Program-made: the position numbers and the translations under genes | Shown here: positions 53,312-61,100 of the stretch, one piece after another | Layout: the number at the start of each line of letters is the position of its first letter | How positions within the stretch are numbered: position 1 is the stretch's first letter | The notes under the pieces: model-generated | Seen by the model: only the letters and a program-made list of their open reading frames with translations | The model's database searches: none | What the model was told of the DNA's origin: nothing | NCBI GenBank assembly: GCA_040387755.1 | Contig: JAZKDB010000001.1 | Location: forward strand, 372,001 to 436,000 | DNA from: Rurimicrobium sp040387755 | GTDB taxonomy: Bacteria; Bacteroidota; Bacteroidia; Chitinophagales; Chitinophagaceae | Length of the DNA stretch: 64,000 nucleotides | Direction: 5' to 3'

Positions 53312-53941
53312 ATGCGTCACGGAGACAAAGTAAACAACCTCGGCAGAAAAACGGCTCACCGCCATGCCCTTTTGATGAATCTTACAAAAAGCCTCATCGA
53401 GCACAAACGTATCATCACTACATTGGCTAAAGCTAAAGCTTTGCGTGTATATGCTGAGCCCCTTATTACCCGCTCTAAAGTAGACAGTACCAACAATCGT
53501 CGTGTAGTATTTTCTTATCTTCAGGATAAAGAATCTATAAAAGAATTGTTTGGTGTTATTGGTGATAAAGTAGCTAACCGCCCAGGTGGTTATACCCGTA
53601 TTATCAAATTGGCTCCACGTAGAGGTGATGCTGCTGAGATGGCAATGATTGAATTGGTAGATTTCAATGAAATTTATACTAAAGGTGGTAAAGAAGCTGA
53701 TGCTAAGAAAACACGTCGTAGCCGCAGATCTGCTGCTGCTAAAACTACTGAAACTGCTGCTCCTGTAGCTGTAGCTGAAGAAGTTGTTGCACCGGTGGCA
53801 GAAGCTGTTGAAGCACCTGTAGCAGAAGTAATTGAAGCACCGGTTACAGAAGTAGTAACTGAAACTCCAGTTGCAGAAGCTACTCCTGAAGCACCAGCTG
53901 CTGAAGAAGAAGCAAATGATACTGAAGAAACGAAAGCATAG
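53312..53941 (+). CDS. rplQ: 50S ribosomal protein L17 with acidic tail
   Basis: This 209-aa protein has the L17 core in residues 1-120 (M-R-H-G-D-K-V-N-N-L-G-R-K-T-A-H-R, then I-T-T-L-A-K-A-K, V-A-N-R-P-G-G-Y-T-R-I). After a basic K-K-T-R-R-S-R-R-S patch near 133-141 comes an Ala/Val/Glu repeat tail (A-P-V-A-E-V-I-E-A-P-V and so on) to the end. Bacterial L17 is often about 120 residues; a tail is common in Bacteroidota but this one is long and strongly acidic. A 161-base spacer with a terminator precedes it. Confidence 0.95.
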   Translation: MRHGDKVNNLGRKTAHRHALLMNLTKSLIEHKRIITTLAKAKALRVYAEPLITRSKVDSTNNRRVVFSYLQDKESIKELFGVIGDKVANRPGGYTRIIKLAPRRGDAAEMAMIELVDFNEIYTKGGKEADAKKTRRSRRSAAAKTTETAAPVAVAEEVVAPVAEAVEAPVAEVIEAPVTEVVTETPVAEATPEAPAAEEEANDTEETKA

Positions 53942-53966
53942 TATAATTCTTGTTTTTACTTCATAG

Positions 53967-54002
53967 AAAAGTCGGCTCACTATTAGTGAGCCGACTTTTT
54001 TT
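53967..54002 (+). terminator. Terminator after rplQ
   Basis: AAAAGTCGGCTCACT pairs with AGTGAGCCGACTTTT (15 bp, four-base loop), with a T run. Confidence 0.92.
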
Positions 54003-54182
54003 GTCTTGTTTATTCAATCAAAATACTTTGTAGTTATCACCACCTTTATTGTCGTCTCTGATTTACGTTTCAATTTCGGATGCTATAGTCAGATAGGAGA
54101 ATCTATATTACCACCTGGTGATGTGGGTTATTTCAAGCTTGCTTTTTTAAACTTTTGATTTACCAGAATAGAGTATTTACCG

Positions 54183-54214
54183 GAAACAAAAAAAGGCTGC
54201 TATTGCAGCCTTTT
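54183..54214 (-). terminator. Terminator for the 54236-54805 gene
   Basis: AAAAGGCTGC/GCAGCCTTTT stem with TATT loop. Read on the minus strand a T run follows the stem, placing it just after the stop codon of the minus-strand gene. Confidence 0.75.
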
Positions 54215-54235
54215 GATTAAAAGTATAAGAGCGCT

Positions 54236-54805
54236 TTATTTTGTCAAAACCACATCAAAGGATATTGTAGCAGTACCTTTAATATCTGTAGTAGTAGCAC
54301 GGCGTATATTGCCATAAAGACGATAACGTACACTATCTGCTTTGAAATAACTGGCTAAATTAGGATCGTAGGATTTAGGTATACTGATAAAGTATGCATT
54401 TGTATCAACAATATCTGTAAATGCAGCAATGCGATAAATGTTTCTGTTTGTAGCTGATGTAATGCCGATATTGGTAGTGTGGAAATTGCGTATATTATTC
54501 GCAGTATCTTTATCGTTAAGTGTGATTACACAGGAGTTAAGCTTTACCGAGCGAATGCTGCTTGTATCGTATTCGCTGCCATAGCTTTTTACAAAGCTAT
54601 CCATATTCATTTTGTAATAAAAAGAGGTGATGCTATCATTGTCTCCATTGCCGGTCAGCATTGGAATATCAACATTCATACTGCCATTGATAATTGTCAC
54701 TTTTTTTTCGGTAGAATTGGAAGTCCCTTTGTTGCAAGCCTGGGTAGCTAAAAGGCTACTGGCAATAGTAATCGCTAAAAGGAAAGAAAAGCTGTTTTTT
54801 TTCAT
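54236..54805 (-). CDS. Putative lipoprotein or secreted protein
   Basis: This 189-aa product starts at ATG 54805 (M-K-K-N-S-F-S-F-L-L-A-I-T-I); an upstream in-frame ATG at 54850 adds a polar leader. The signal core ends L-A-T-Q-A-C-N-K, so Cys24 may be lipidated although the lipobox is imperfect. The mature domain is beta-rich with many Asp/Ser/Asn and ends G-T-A-T-I-S-F-D-V-V-L. No family was recognised. It is possibly co-transcribed with the DUF4783-like gene upstream (118 bases). Confidence 0.6.
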   Translation of the reverse strand: MKKNSFSFLLAITIASSLLATQACNKGTSNSTEKKVTIINGSMNVDIPMLTGNGDNDSITSFYYKMNMDSFVKSYGSEYDTSSIRSVKLNSCVITLNDKDTANNIRNFHTTNIGITSATNRNIYRIAAFTDIVDTNAYFISIPKSYDPNLASYFKADSVRYRLYGNIRRATTTDIKGTATISFDVVLTK

Positions 54806-54923
54806 AAAATGAGTACAAAAATTTCGGTGCAAAATTCGCAGATGCATCAAAGTTAATATTGTAAAGCAATTTTCAAAAGTAATTGTTCAAAAAAATCAAA
54901 AAAACATTTTGGCAATGCTACAA

Positions 54924-55331
54924 CTATTTATCAATTTTCATTTCTTGAATTACAAATTTACCCCCTTTATTTTTGATATAAAGGAAAACCTTGAATTTCC
55001 CATTTTGAGTAATTGCTGTTCCGATTACATAATGGGCATCTTTATTGGCAGAAATGCCAGTATAGTCTATATTGAATGAAGTAGGGAGATTCTTGGAATA
55101 AAAATTACCTAAGATAACCAATGCATGGCCACGCGAATAGGTGCTGTGTGTATTGCCATAGGTTAATTCAATGGTGTTGTCTATGAATTCAGACATTTCC
55201 TGTGCATCTCTGCTGTACATTGATGTCCTGAAGGTATTTACTACCTCACCAATATCTTGCAGGTGGCCAGCAATACTGCTGAGTGCTCCAAAAGTGAAAC
55301 AAAAAAAAGATAATGCAATTTTTCTAATCAT
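54924..55331 (-). CDS. DUF4783-like secreted protein
   Basis: This 135-aa product starts at ATG 55331 (M-I-R-K-I-A-L-S-F-F); the ATG at 55340 is nine bases upstream. The signal peptide ends near S-S-I-A-G. The remaining ~110 residues (I-G-E-V-V-N-T-F-R-T ... L-V-I-L-G-N-F-Y ... I-G-T-A-I-T-Q-N-G-K-F-K-V-F-L-Y) match my memory of DUF4783, a SnoaL/NTF2-like fold in Bacteroidota. No active-site residues are evident; it is probably a small binding protein. Confidence 0.75.
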   Translation of the reverse strand: MIRKIALSFFCFTFGALSSIAGHLQDIGEVVNTFRTSMYSRDAQEMSEFIDNTIELTYGNTHSTYSRGHALVILGNFYSKNLPTSFNIDYTGISANKDAHYVIGTAITQNGKFKVFLYIKNKGGKFVIQEMKIDK

Positions 55332-55691
55332 TACAACCAATAGTCTCTTGACATTTATCTAAAACTATGCCACAAATTTCATTTTTGAAAAATTTGGATT
55401 TTGTGAAAAGTGAGTAAATGGACTGCACTTGTTTTTTTGCCCATGTGCTATTTTGTTACTTTTTAAAATTTGTTTAAAAGTTAATTGAATTTCTGTGTAT
55501 TTACTTAATAATAAATATATATCGGGTTTTAATTTTATTATAACTAAGCTGCTTAATTGTATTGTTAAAAAAATAAAACACAGAAATCGAGTATTTTTCC
55601 CCGCCTACTAATTGTATTTTCTGTTTATTTTGTGTTGTTCAATATTTGACAAGTCAATTTTTTTCCAATAACCAACCAAAAATGTTACGAA
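55332..55691. other. AT-rich divergent spacer, no gene
   Basis: These 360 bases between the DUF4783-like gene and the 199-aa gene are AT-rich. They contain near-consensus TTTATTTTG and TTTG elements (around 55620-55640) that could be a promoter for the plus-strand gene, but no exact -33/-7 pair, no hairpin and no open frame worth reporting. Confidence 0.5.
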
Positions 55692-56291
55692 ATGGAATAC
55701 CAATTTACTTTGTTTGATCAATGGGTTACTAAAATGAACTATGGCAAAGAGTATTTGCCCGAACTCAAGGAATGGGACAAGCAGCTCTCTAATGCCAAGC
55801 AGAAAATCGTTAAGCATTTCATGAATGTCACAGATGAAATAGAAGACAATGCTACTCTGAAACTCTATATTAATCATCATTATCATTGCCTGCTCAAGCT
55901 TATTTCTGATTTGTATTTCGTAAAGGAGTTGTATAAGGAGTTGTTATTGAAATCTCTGGAACAGATAAAATTTTTTTTCGAAATGAAATTTGCTGATATA
56001 CTCGTTCAAAAGGATGAGAGCAGGATTATGACTACACTTTCTGTCGAAGAATTTGCCTTTGTAATTAATTCTCTTATTGAATGTGATGTCTTAAAAGTGC
56101 GCTCAAAAAAGGCTTTGGCAAATAGTATTAGCAAGTATATACATTTTGTTGGGCAAGGAGAAAGAAATATTTCTGCCGAAAATTTTTACAATGCCCTATT
56201 TATGAATAAATCTGTAACACTTAATAAGGTACTTAAAACCTTAAATAAGGTGCAATATCAACTGAATCGTACACAAAGACAATCAGTTTAA
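55692..56291 (+). CDS. Helical protein of unknown function (weak RteC-like resemblance)
   Basis: This 199-aa protein has no signal peptide and is helix-rich. A charged middle (about 40-110) is followed by T-T-L-S-V-E-E-F-A-F-V-I-N-S-L-I-E-C (about 117-134) and a basic C-terminus (V-Q-Y-Q-L-N-R-T-Q-R-Q). The combination of a long helical part and a small C-terminal winged-helix-like part recalls RteC regulators of conjugative elements, but the resemblance is weak and no mobile genes are near. A strong terminator follows. Confidence 0.5.
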   Translation: MEYQFTLFDQWVTKMNYGKEYLPELKEWDKQLSNAKQKIVKHFMNVTDEIEDNATLKLYINHHYHCLLKLISDLYFVKELYKELLLKSLEQIKFFFEMKFADILVQKDESRIMTTLSVEEFAFVINSLIECDVLKVRSKKALANSISKYIHFVGQGERNISAENFYNALFMNKSVTLNKVLKTLNKVQYQLNRTQRQSV

Positions 56292-56308
56292 AGACGAATT
56301 ACACTTAT

Positions 56309-56352
56309 ATAGCCCCTATAAGAACATAAAAAGCTTATAGGGGCTATTTTTA
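56309..56352 (+). terminator. Terminator after the 199-aa gene
   Basis: A 14-bp perfect stem (ATAGCCCCTATAAG with its complement) is followed by TTTTTAT. Confidence 0.88.
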
Positions 56353-56633
56353 TATCTAGAATTAAAACATTAGAATTAAAACATAAAAAACTGAACAATA
56401 TATATGCTCATTTGCAAGTGCTTTTGAAAAAAAATACAAGGTATTTACAAGCTATTTGCAAGGTGGGGGACTATAAATTAACAATTGTTCTATTTCTATT
56501 TGCATTGCTAAAATATTATTCACCAAGCCTTAAAACCACCGTGCTCCCCGGTGGCAGGAAATAAAGGAAAACCCGAACACCTTCAGAAAAAAGTAGGGAA
56601 CCAATAAAGATTTATTTTTAAAATAGTTATGTT
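56353..56633. other. Upstream region of the S74/T9SS gene
   Basis: About 280 bases without a gene. A direct repeat (TAGAATTAAAACAT twice, 56354-56383 region) and a six-bp hairpin (CCACCG/CGGTGG, about 56536-56554) in the presumed leader are visible. No confident promoter was chosen. Confidence 0.45.
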
Positions 56634-58304
56634 ATGAAAAAAATGTTTCTTCTTTTTGGAATTTTTTCCATTTTTTGTCAAACAAATGCAAGTGCCCAAT
56701 GGTGGGATTTAACAGGAACTGTTGCTGGTGCTGCCGACTATATTGGTACTAACAATCCGGTAGATTTTCGGTTTAGCACCAATGGCTTCCCCAGAGGACG
56801 TGTAACACTTGATGGCAACTGGGATTTTGGTTTTAACACTTATACTACAAGCTCCGTTTGTGGCGCTTTTGGTCAGGCCAATAACTTTAACAGCAGTAAC
56901 AACAGCTTTTTAACTGGTGGCATGAACCTAATTCAGAATACCAATTTTAGTGCTGCAATGGGGCACAATAATATGATTGATATTTCTGATGCCGTTGTGG
57001 CTTTGGGGCAAGGCAATCATATAGACACTTCCAATCAGAGTGTTTGTGCGGGTGAAGATTTGCATCTGGTGCACGGACATGGTTGTTTTATGGCTGGCGG
57101 ACATAGTCACTCTGACGGCGCTTACAATGTTTCAATAGGAAGACAAGCAGATACTAAAGGCTTTAATCTTCACTCTTATGGGTCTGGAGTTTACAATGAT
57201 TTGAATTCTTCTATTGCGATGGGATTTGCAAATAACAGGACGATGGTACTGACAGACAGAGGGGTGAGTATTCAGGTAAGTCCTGGTTCTGCCTCTACTG
57301 TAGCGCCTACACATAACCTCATTGTTGATGCCAATCCGGTACCGGGGGTTAACTCTAATATCGCATTTTTGAATGTTCCTACAACAACCAAAAAGCATCC
57401 TCATTTGGTTATTGAGCCCATTTCTGGCGAGATATTTTTGACTACAGCCAGCTCAGGTGGTGGAGTAAGCACAAGTTGCTTTACAGCTGATTTTGTTCCT
57501 AAGTCTGATGCATCAGGTAATTTGAGTTGCAGTCAGATTTATGACGACGCTACCAGTGTTGGTATCGCAACAACCGGTCCTTTTGGTTATACCGCAGGTT
57601 CGGGTGTATTCATTGCAGGTGCACCAGGTACTCAAACCGTAAAATTGGATGTTAACGGGCTTACCCGCTCAGTTTCCTTTGTTGCTACTTCAGACAAAAA
57701 ATATAAAACAAATATTACCACTTTAGATAAATCTTTGGATAAAGTGATGAAATTAAATGGAGTAGAGTACAACTGGAAAGCAAGTCAATATCCATCTAAA
57801 CAATTTGATGATTTGAAACACAGCGGATATATAGCTCAAGAGTTGCTGGAAGTACTTCCTAATGCTGTGGTTAAAGATCAAAATGGCGATTATGCTGTAG
57901 ATTATAACTCAATTATTCCTGTTTTGAGCGAAGCGATTAAAGAGCAACAAAAACAAATCGAAGAGCTTAAAAAACTAATTCAGGATAAAAATGCATCTTC
58001 TACAGGTATTTTCGATGATAAAAAAACCGGAGAATCGGGTAGTGCATTCCTGGCTCAAAATGTACCAAATCCATTTTCTGCTGCTACTGAAATTAAATAT
58101 CAGCTGCCAAAAGGAACTCAAAAAGCAACTATTGGTATTCATGATATGAATGGCAAAGAAATTAAACTGATACAATTGTCTACTGCTACAAGCGGCAGCG
58201 TTACTATCCAAGGTGGAGATTTACAACCAGGTATGTATTGGTATACTTTGGTTATAGATGGCAAATATTTTGATGGTAAAAAAATGGTACTTACTTCTCA
58301 ATAA
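56634..58304 (+). CDS. T9SS surface protein with S74 intramolecular-chaperone domain
   Basis: This 556-aa protein has a signal peptide to about residue 22 (A-S-A-Q-W). The N-terminal passenger (about 25-230) contains many G-x-N/N-x-x repeats like trimeric head modules. At residues 351-450, T-S353-D-K-K-Y-K-T-N-I ... V-E-Y-N-W-K ... H-S-G-Y-I-A-Q-E-L and the following coiled coil form a peptidase S74 (phage tail-spike chaperone) domain. Residues about 480-556 (N-V-P-N-P-F-S-A-A-T ... G-M-Y-W-Y-T-L-V-I) are a T9SS sorting domain. S74 domains trimerise and self-cleave at the Ser-Asp step, which would cut off the sorting domain with them. Confidence 0.88.
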   Translation: MKKMFLLFGIFSIFCQTNASAQWWDLTGTVAGAADYIGTNNPVDFRFSTNGFPRGRVTLDGNWDFGFNTYTTSSVCGAFGQANNFNSSNNSFLTGGMNLIQNTNFSAAMGHNNMIDISDAVVALGQGNHIDTSNQSVCAGEDLHLVHGHGCFMAGGHSHSDGAYNVSIGRQADTKGFNLHSYGSGVYNDLNSSIAMGFANNRTMVLTDRGVSIQVSPGSASTVAPTHNLIVDANPVPGVNSNIAFLNVPTTTKKHPHLVIEPISGEIFLTTASSGGGVSTSCFTADFVPKSDASGNLSCSQIYDDATSVGIATTGPFGYTAGSGVFIAGAPGTQTVKLDVNGLTRSVSFVATSDKKYKTNITTLDKSLDKVMKLNGVEYNWKASQYPSKQFDDLKHSGYIAQELLEVLPNAVVKDQNGDYAVDYNSIIPVLSEAIKEQQKQIEELKKLIQDKNASSTGIFDDKKTGESGSAFLAQNVPNPFSAATEIKYQLPKGTQKATIGIHDMNGKEIKLIQLSTATSGSVTIQGGDLQPGMYWYTLVIDGKYFDGKKMVLTSQ

Positions 58305-58329
58305 TAGTAAAGAACCAACTTTTTTTGCA

Positions 58330-58366
58330 GAGAGCGATTTCAAAAATTTTGAAATCGCTCTCTCTT
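58330..58366 (+). terminator. Long hairpin after the S74/T9SS gene
   Basis: A 16-bp stem (58330-58345 with 58347-58362) is followed only by TCTCTTTG, a weak U tract. It may be a weak terminator or an mRNA-stabilising structure. Confidence 0.6.
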
Positions 58367-58540
58367 TGTTACTCTTTATGAGTATAAATTAAAATAAGAT
58401 TCCCCCGGTAGCTATACTTGCCGATAAAGTTTTGTTTTTTGAGCTTTGATAAATTACCCTGGTGCAAACAAAACTTTCATTTCTCACCTTAGCACATTAA
58501 ATTCGCAATTCTTAATTTTTATACTAAAAAAAATTTATCA

Positions 58541-59314
58541 ATGACATTGCTTACGGATTTGCAAGATGGGATTCTGACTATTACTATTAACCGTCCCGAA
58601 AAAATGAATGCCCTCAACAAAGATGTAATTACTGATCTGAGTAATGCGCTTGATGAGGCAATCAGTAATATAGAAGTAAAATCTGTTATTATTACAGGAG
58701 CCGGAGAAAAAGCTTTTGTGGCTGGTGCGGACATTTCAGAGTTTACCGGGTTAAGTGCCGAAGAGGGTAGCGCACTGGGACAAAGAGGTCAGGATATGGT
58801 ATTCAGTAAAATTGAAAGTTCTCCAAAGCCGATTGTTGCTGCAGTAAATGGCTTCGCATTAGGCGGCGGATGTGAATTGGTCATGAGCTGCCATTTCAGG
58901 GTAGCCAGCGAAAATGCAAAATTTGGTCAGCCCGAAGTGAATTTGGGATTAATACCAGGTTATGGAGGCACACAGCGTCTTACGCAATTGGTGGGCAAAA
59001 GTAAAGCTATGGAGCTGATTCTGACTGCAGATATGATTGGAGCAGAAGAAGCCAAGACTTTGGGTCTTGTAAATCATGTATATCCATTGGCCAGCTTATT
59101 GGATGAAACCAAAAAAATTCTGCAAAAAATTAATTCCAAAGCGCCAGTTGCCATTGCTAAATCAATAATGCTCGTTAATCAGGCAGCAAATGGAGATGAA
59201 AATGGTTTCAAAAACGAAATTAAAGAATTTGGCGCATGTTTTGAGACACAGGACATGAAGGAAGGTGTAAGTGCTTTTCTTGAAAAAAGAAAGGCAAACT
59301 TTCAGGGTAAATAG
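58541..59314 (+). CDS. Enoyl-CoA hydratase/crotonase-family protein
   Basis: This 257-aa protein has oxyanion-hole segments A-G-A-D-I and the G-G-G-C-E112-L / G-Q-P-E132-V-N-L-G-L-I-P-G pair; both glutamates of the classical hydratase active site are present. The N-terminus R-P-E-K-M-N-A-L-N and the G-Y-G-G-T-Q-R-L motif are typical. The likely reaction is hydration of 2-enoyl-CoA in beta-oxidation or a related pathway. Substrate specificity cannot be set. No beta-oxidation partners lie nearby. Confidence 0.93.
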   Translation: MTLLTDLQDGILTITINRPEKMNALNKDVITDLSNALDEAISNIEVKSVIITGAGEKAFVAGADISEFTGLSAEEGSALGQRGQDMVFSKIESSPKPIVAAVNGFALGGGCELVMSCHFRVASENAKFGQPEVNLGLIPGYGGTQRLTQLVGKSKAMELILTADMIGAEEAKTLGLVNHVYPLASLLDETKKILQKINSKAPVAIAKSIMLVNQAANGDENGFKNEIKEFGACFETQDMKEGVSAFLEKRKANFQGK

Positions 59315-59403
59315 TTTAGGTCAAATTATTTTTGAATTTTCTTGCCCAAAACCTATAATAAAAAGCAAAAGTTTATATCTTGTAGCCAAATTTAGTATCC
59401 AAC

Positions 59404-60378
59404 ATGCGGAACAAAATTATTTGCTCTATTTTTTCAACAGTTCTTGTATTAGGGCTGTCTCAATCTGCGAAAGCACAGCCCGATAAAGATTATATTGAAC
59501 GTAAAGGCTGGTCTTTGGGGATGACTCTCGGAAACAGTGACTTGTGGGGAGATATAGGTACCAATAAAATGAAAGACCATTACATGAACAGCAATTATGG
59601 TGACCACATGCGTCCTTTTGGTGGGCTATATGTTCGTCATACATTGCATCCGGCCTTTGTACTACGTGCAGGTATTAACTATGGTATGCTTTCTGCAGCT
59701 GATGATATGAATGTTGATTTGGCCAAAAAAGCAAAAAACTATGAAAGTGATTCTGTGCAACGTTATCAAAGGAATTTAGATGTTCGAGTAAATGTTTGGG
59801 AAGGCAATTTTATGTTTGAAATTAACCCCTTGCGTTTTAGTCCTCGCAGTCGCAAAGCATTGATGCACTTCCAACCCTATTTATTAATGGGTATTACAGG
59901 TTATCATTTTGTATCTAAAGGTCGTTACATTAATAAAAATGGTGCAGGAGCATCAAATGGTCAGTGGATAAATCTCTATGATTTGCACATTGAAGGTGAC
60001 GGTTTTGATACTGCAGGTATGCCTAAAGCCTACTCTAAATGGCAGATAGCAGTTCCTTTGGGGATTGGAGGCAAATGGGATTTAAGTCCTAAAATGGCTA
60101 TTGGTATTGAGTATGTTTATCGTTATTGTATGACAGATTATCTGGATGGTGTAAGTGCCAATTACATTGACCCTTCATTATACGAAAAAAATGGTCTGAC
60201 CAAAGAGCAAGCCTATGTTGCTACCGCTATGTCGGATAAATCCTGGGAACTGGATGGTTCAAAAGTACATGCTCCTGGACAAAAACGTGGAAATAACGCA
60301 GGTGCGGATTCATATTCCACACTATCTATTACTTTATTCTACAAGTTTAAAACCCGTGCTTATCCTTGGTGGGAGTAG
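59404..60378 (+). CDS. DUF6089-like outer-membrane protein
   Basis: This 324-aa protein has a signal peptide to about residue 24 (S-A-K-A-Q-P). The mature part begins G-W-S-L-G-M-T-L-G-N-S-D-L-W-G-D-I-G and continues V-R-H-T-L-H-P-A-F-V-L-R-A-G-I-N-Y-G-M, the layout of the DUF6089 outer-membrane barrel family of Bacteroidota. Later strands (G-I-G-G-K-W-D-L-S-P-K-M-A-I-G-I-E-Y) fit a barrel. It is monocistronic, with a strong terminator at 60398. Confidence 0.75.
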   Translation: MRNKIICSIFSTVLVLGLSQSAKAQPDKDYIERKGWSLGMTLGNSDLWGDIGTNKMKDHYMNSNYGDHMRPFGGLYVRHTLHPAFVLRAGINYGMLSAADDMNVDLAKKAKNYESDSVQRYQRNLDVRVNVWEGNFMFEINPLRFSPRSRKALMHFQPYLLMGITGYHFVSKGRYINKNGAGASNGQWINLYDLHIEGDGFDTAGMPKAYSKWQIAVPLGIGGKWDLSPKMAIGIEYVYRYCMTDYLDGVSANYIDPSLYEKNGLTKEQAYVATAMSDKSWELDGSKVHAPGQKRGNNAGADSYSTLSITLFYKFKTRAYPWWE

Positions 60379-60397
60379 TCGGTTTATTTCTTGAAAC

Positions 60398-60428
60398 AAG
60401 CGACGTACTCACTCTACGTCGCTTTTTT
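60398..60428 (+). terminator. Terminator after the DUF6089-like gene
   Basis: AAGCGACGTA pairs with TACGTCGCTT (10 bp), with a T run. Confidence 0.88.
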
Positions 60429-60490
60429 AATTGTACAAGTGCACTCCTATTTGTAATTTGCACTCCCCACTCCAAAAAACCATACGTATA

Positions 60491-61075
60491 ATGTACGCAT
60501 ACCTGCAAGGGAAAATAACTTATAAGTCACCATCTTTGCTTTATTTAGATGTCAACGGCGTTGCATATGAAGTGAATATCACACTTCGGACCTACGATTT
60601 TATTCAGCATTTGGAGCAATGCAGATTATATACTCATGTAAAAGTGAGTGAAGATGCATGGGTATTATATGGTTTTGCTGAAGAACAGGAACGTATTACT
60701 TTTCGTCAATTATTGGGGATTAATGGTGTAGGAGCGGGTACTGCACGTATTATCCTGTCTTCATTAAGTCCTTCTGAGTTAGAGCGTGCAGTTGTGATGG
60801 AAGATACAGGAATGCTGGAAAAAGTAAAGGGGATTGGCTCTAAAACAGCTCAAAGAATTGTGCTTGAATTAAAGGGTAAGATGGGGGGAAAAGGTTTGGT
60901 ACTCAATACTAATAATTCTTCAGGAATACACAATACAAAAGCTAATGATGCGTTAATAGCACTAGTAAATTTAGGTATCAACAAGGGTGCAGCAGAAACA
61001 GCATTAAAAAAGATTGCTAATCCTAATGAAATGCCTGTTGAAGAATTAATAAAGCAAGCTTTGCGTAATTTGTAA
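60491..61075 (+). CDS. ruvA: Holliday junction DNA helicase RuvA
   Basis: This 194-aa protein starts at ATG 60491 (M-Y-A-Y-L-Q-G-K-I); a frame from 60431 would add 20 non-conserved residues. An OB-fold (1-65) is followed by two helix-hairpin-helix motifs (L-G-I-N-G-V-G-A-G-T-A-R near 76 and V-K-G-I-G-S-K-T-A-Q-R near 111) and domain III (about 150-194) for RuvB contact. RuvA tetramers bind four-way junctions. The sprA start lies 25 bases downstream, so the two are probably co-transcribed. Confidence 0.96.
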   Translation: MYAYLQGKITYKSPSLLYLDVNGVAYEVNITLRTYDFIQHLEQCRLYTHVKVSEDAWVLYGFAEEQERITFRQLLGINGVGAGTARIILSSLSPSELERAVVMEDTGMLEKVKGIGSKTAQRIVLELKGKMGGKGLVLNTNNSSGIHNTKANDALIALVNLGINKGAAETALKKIANPNEMPVEELIKQALRNL

Positions 61076-61100
61076 AGAACCTGAATACCAATTTATCCAA

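Noticed and set aside
53288..53980. 230-codon minus-strand frame across rplQ
   Set aside because: Antisense of the Ala/Val/Glu repeat tail, which gives a Cys/Phe/Ser-rich artefact.
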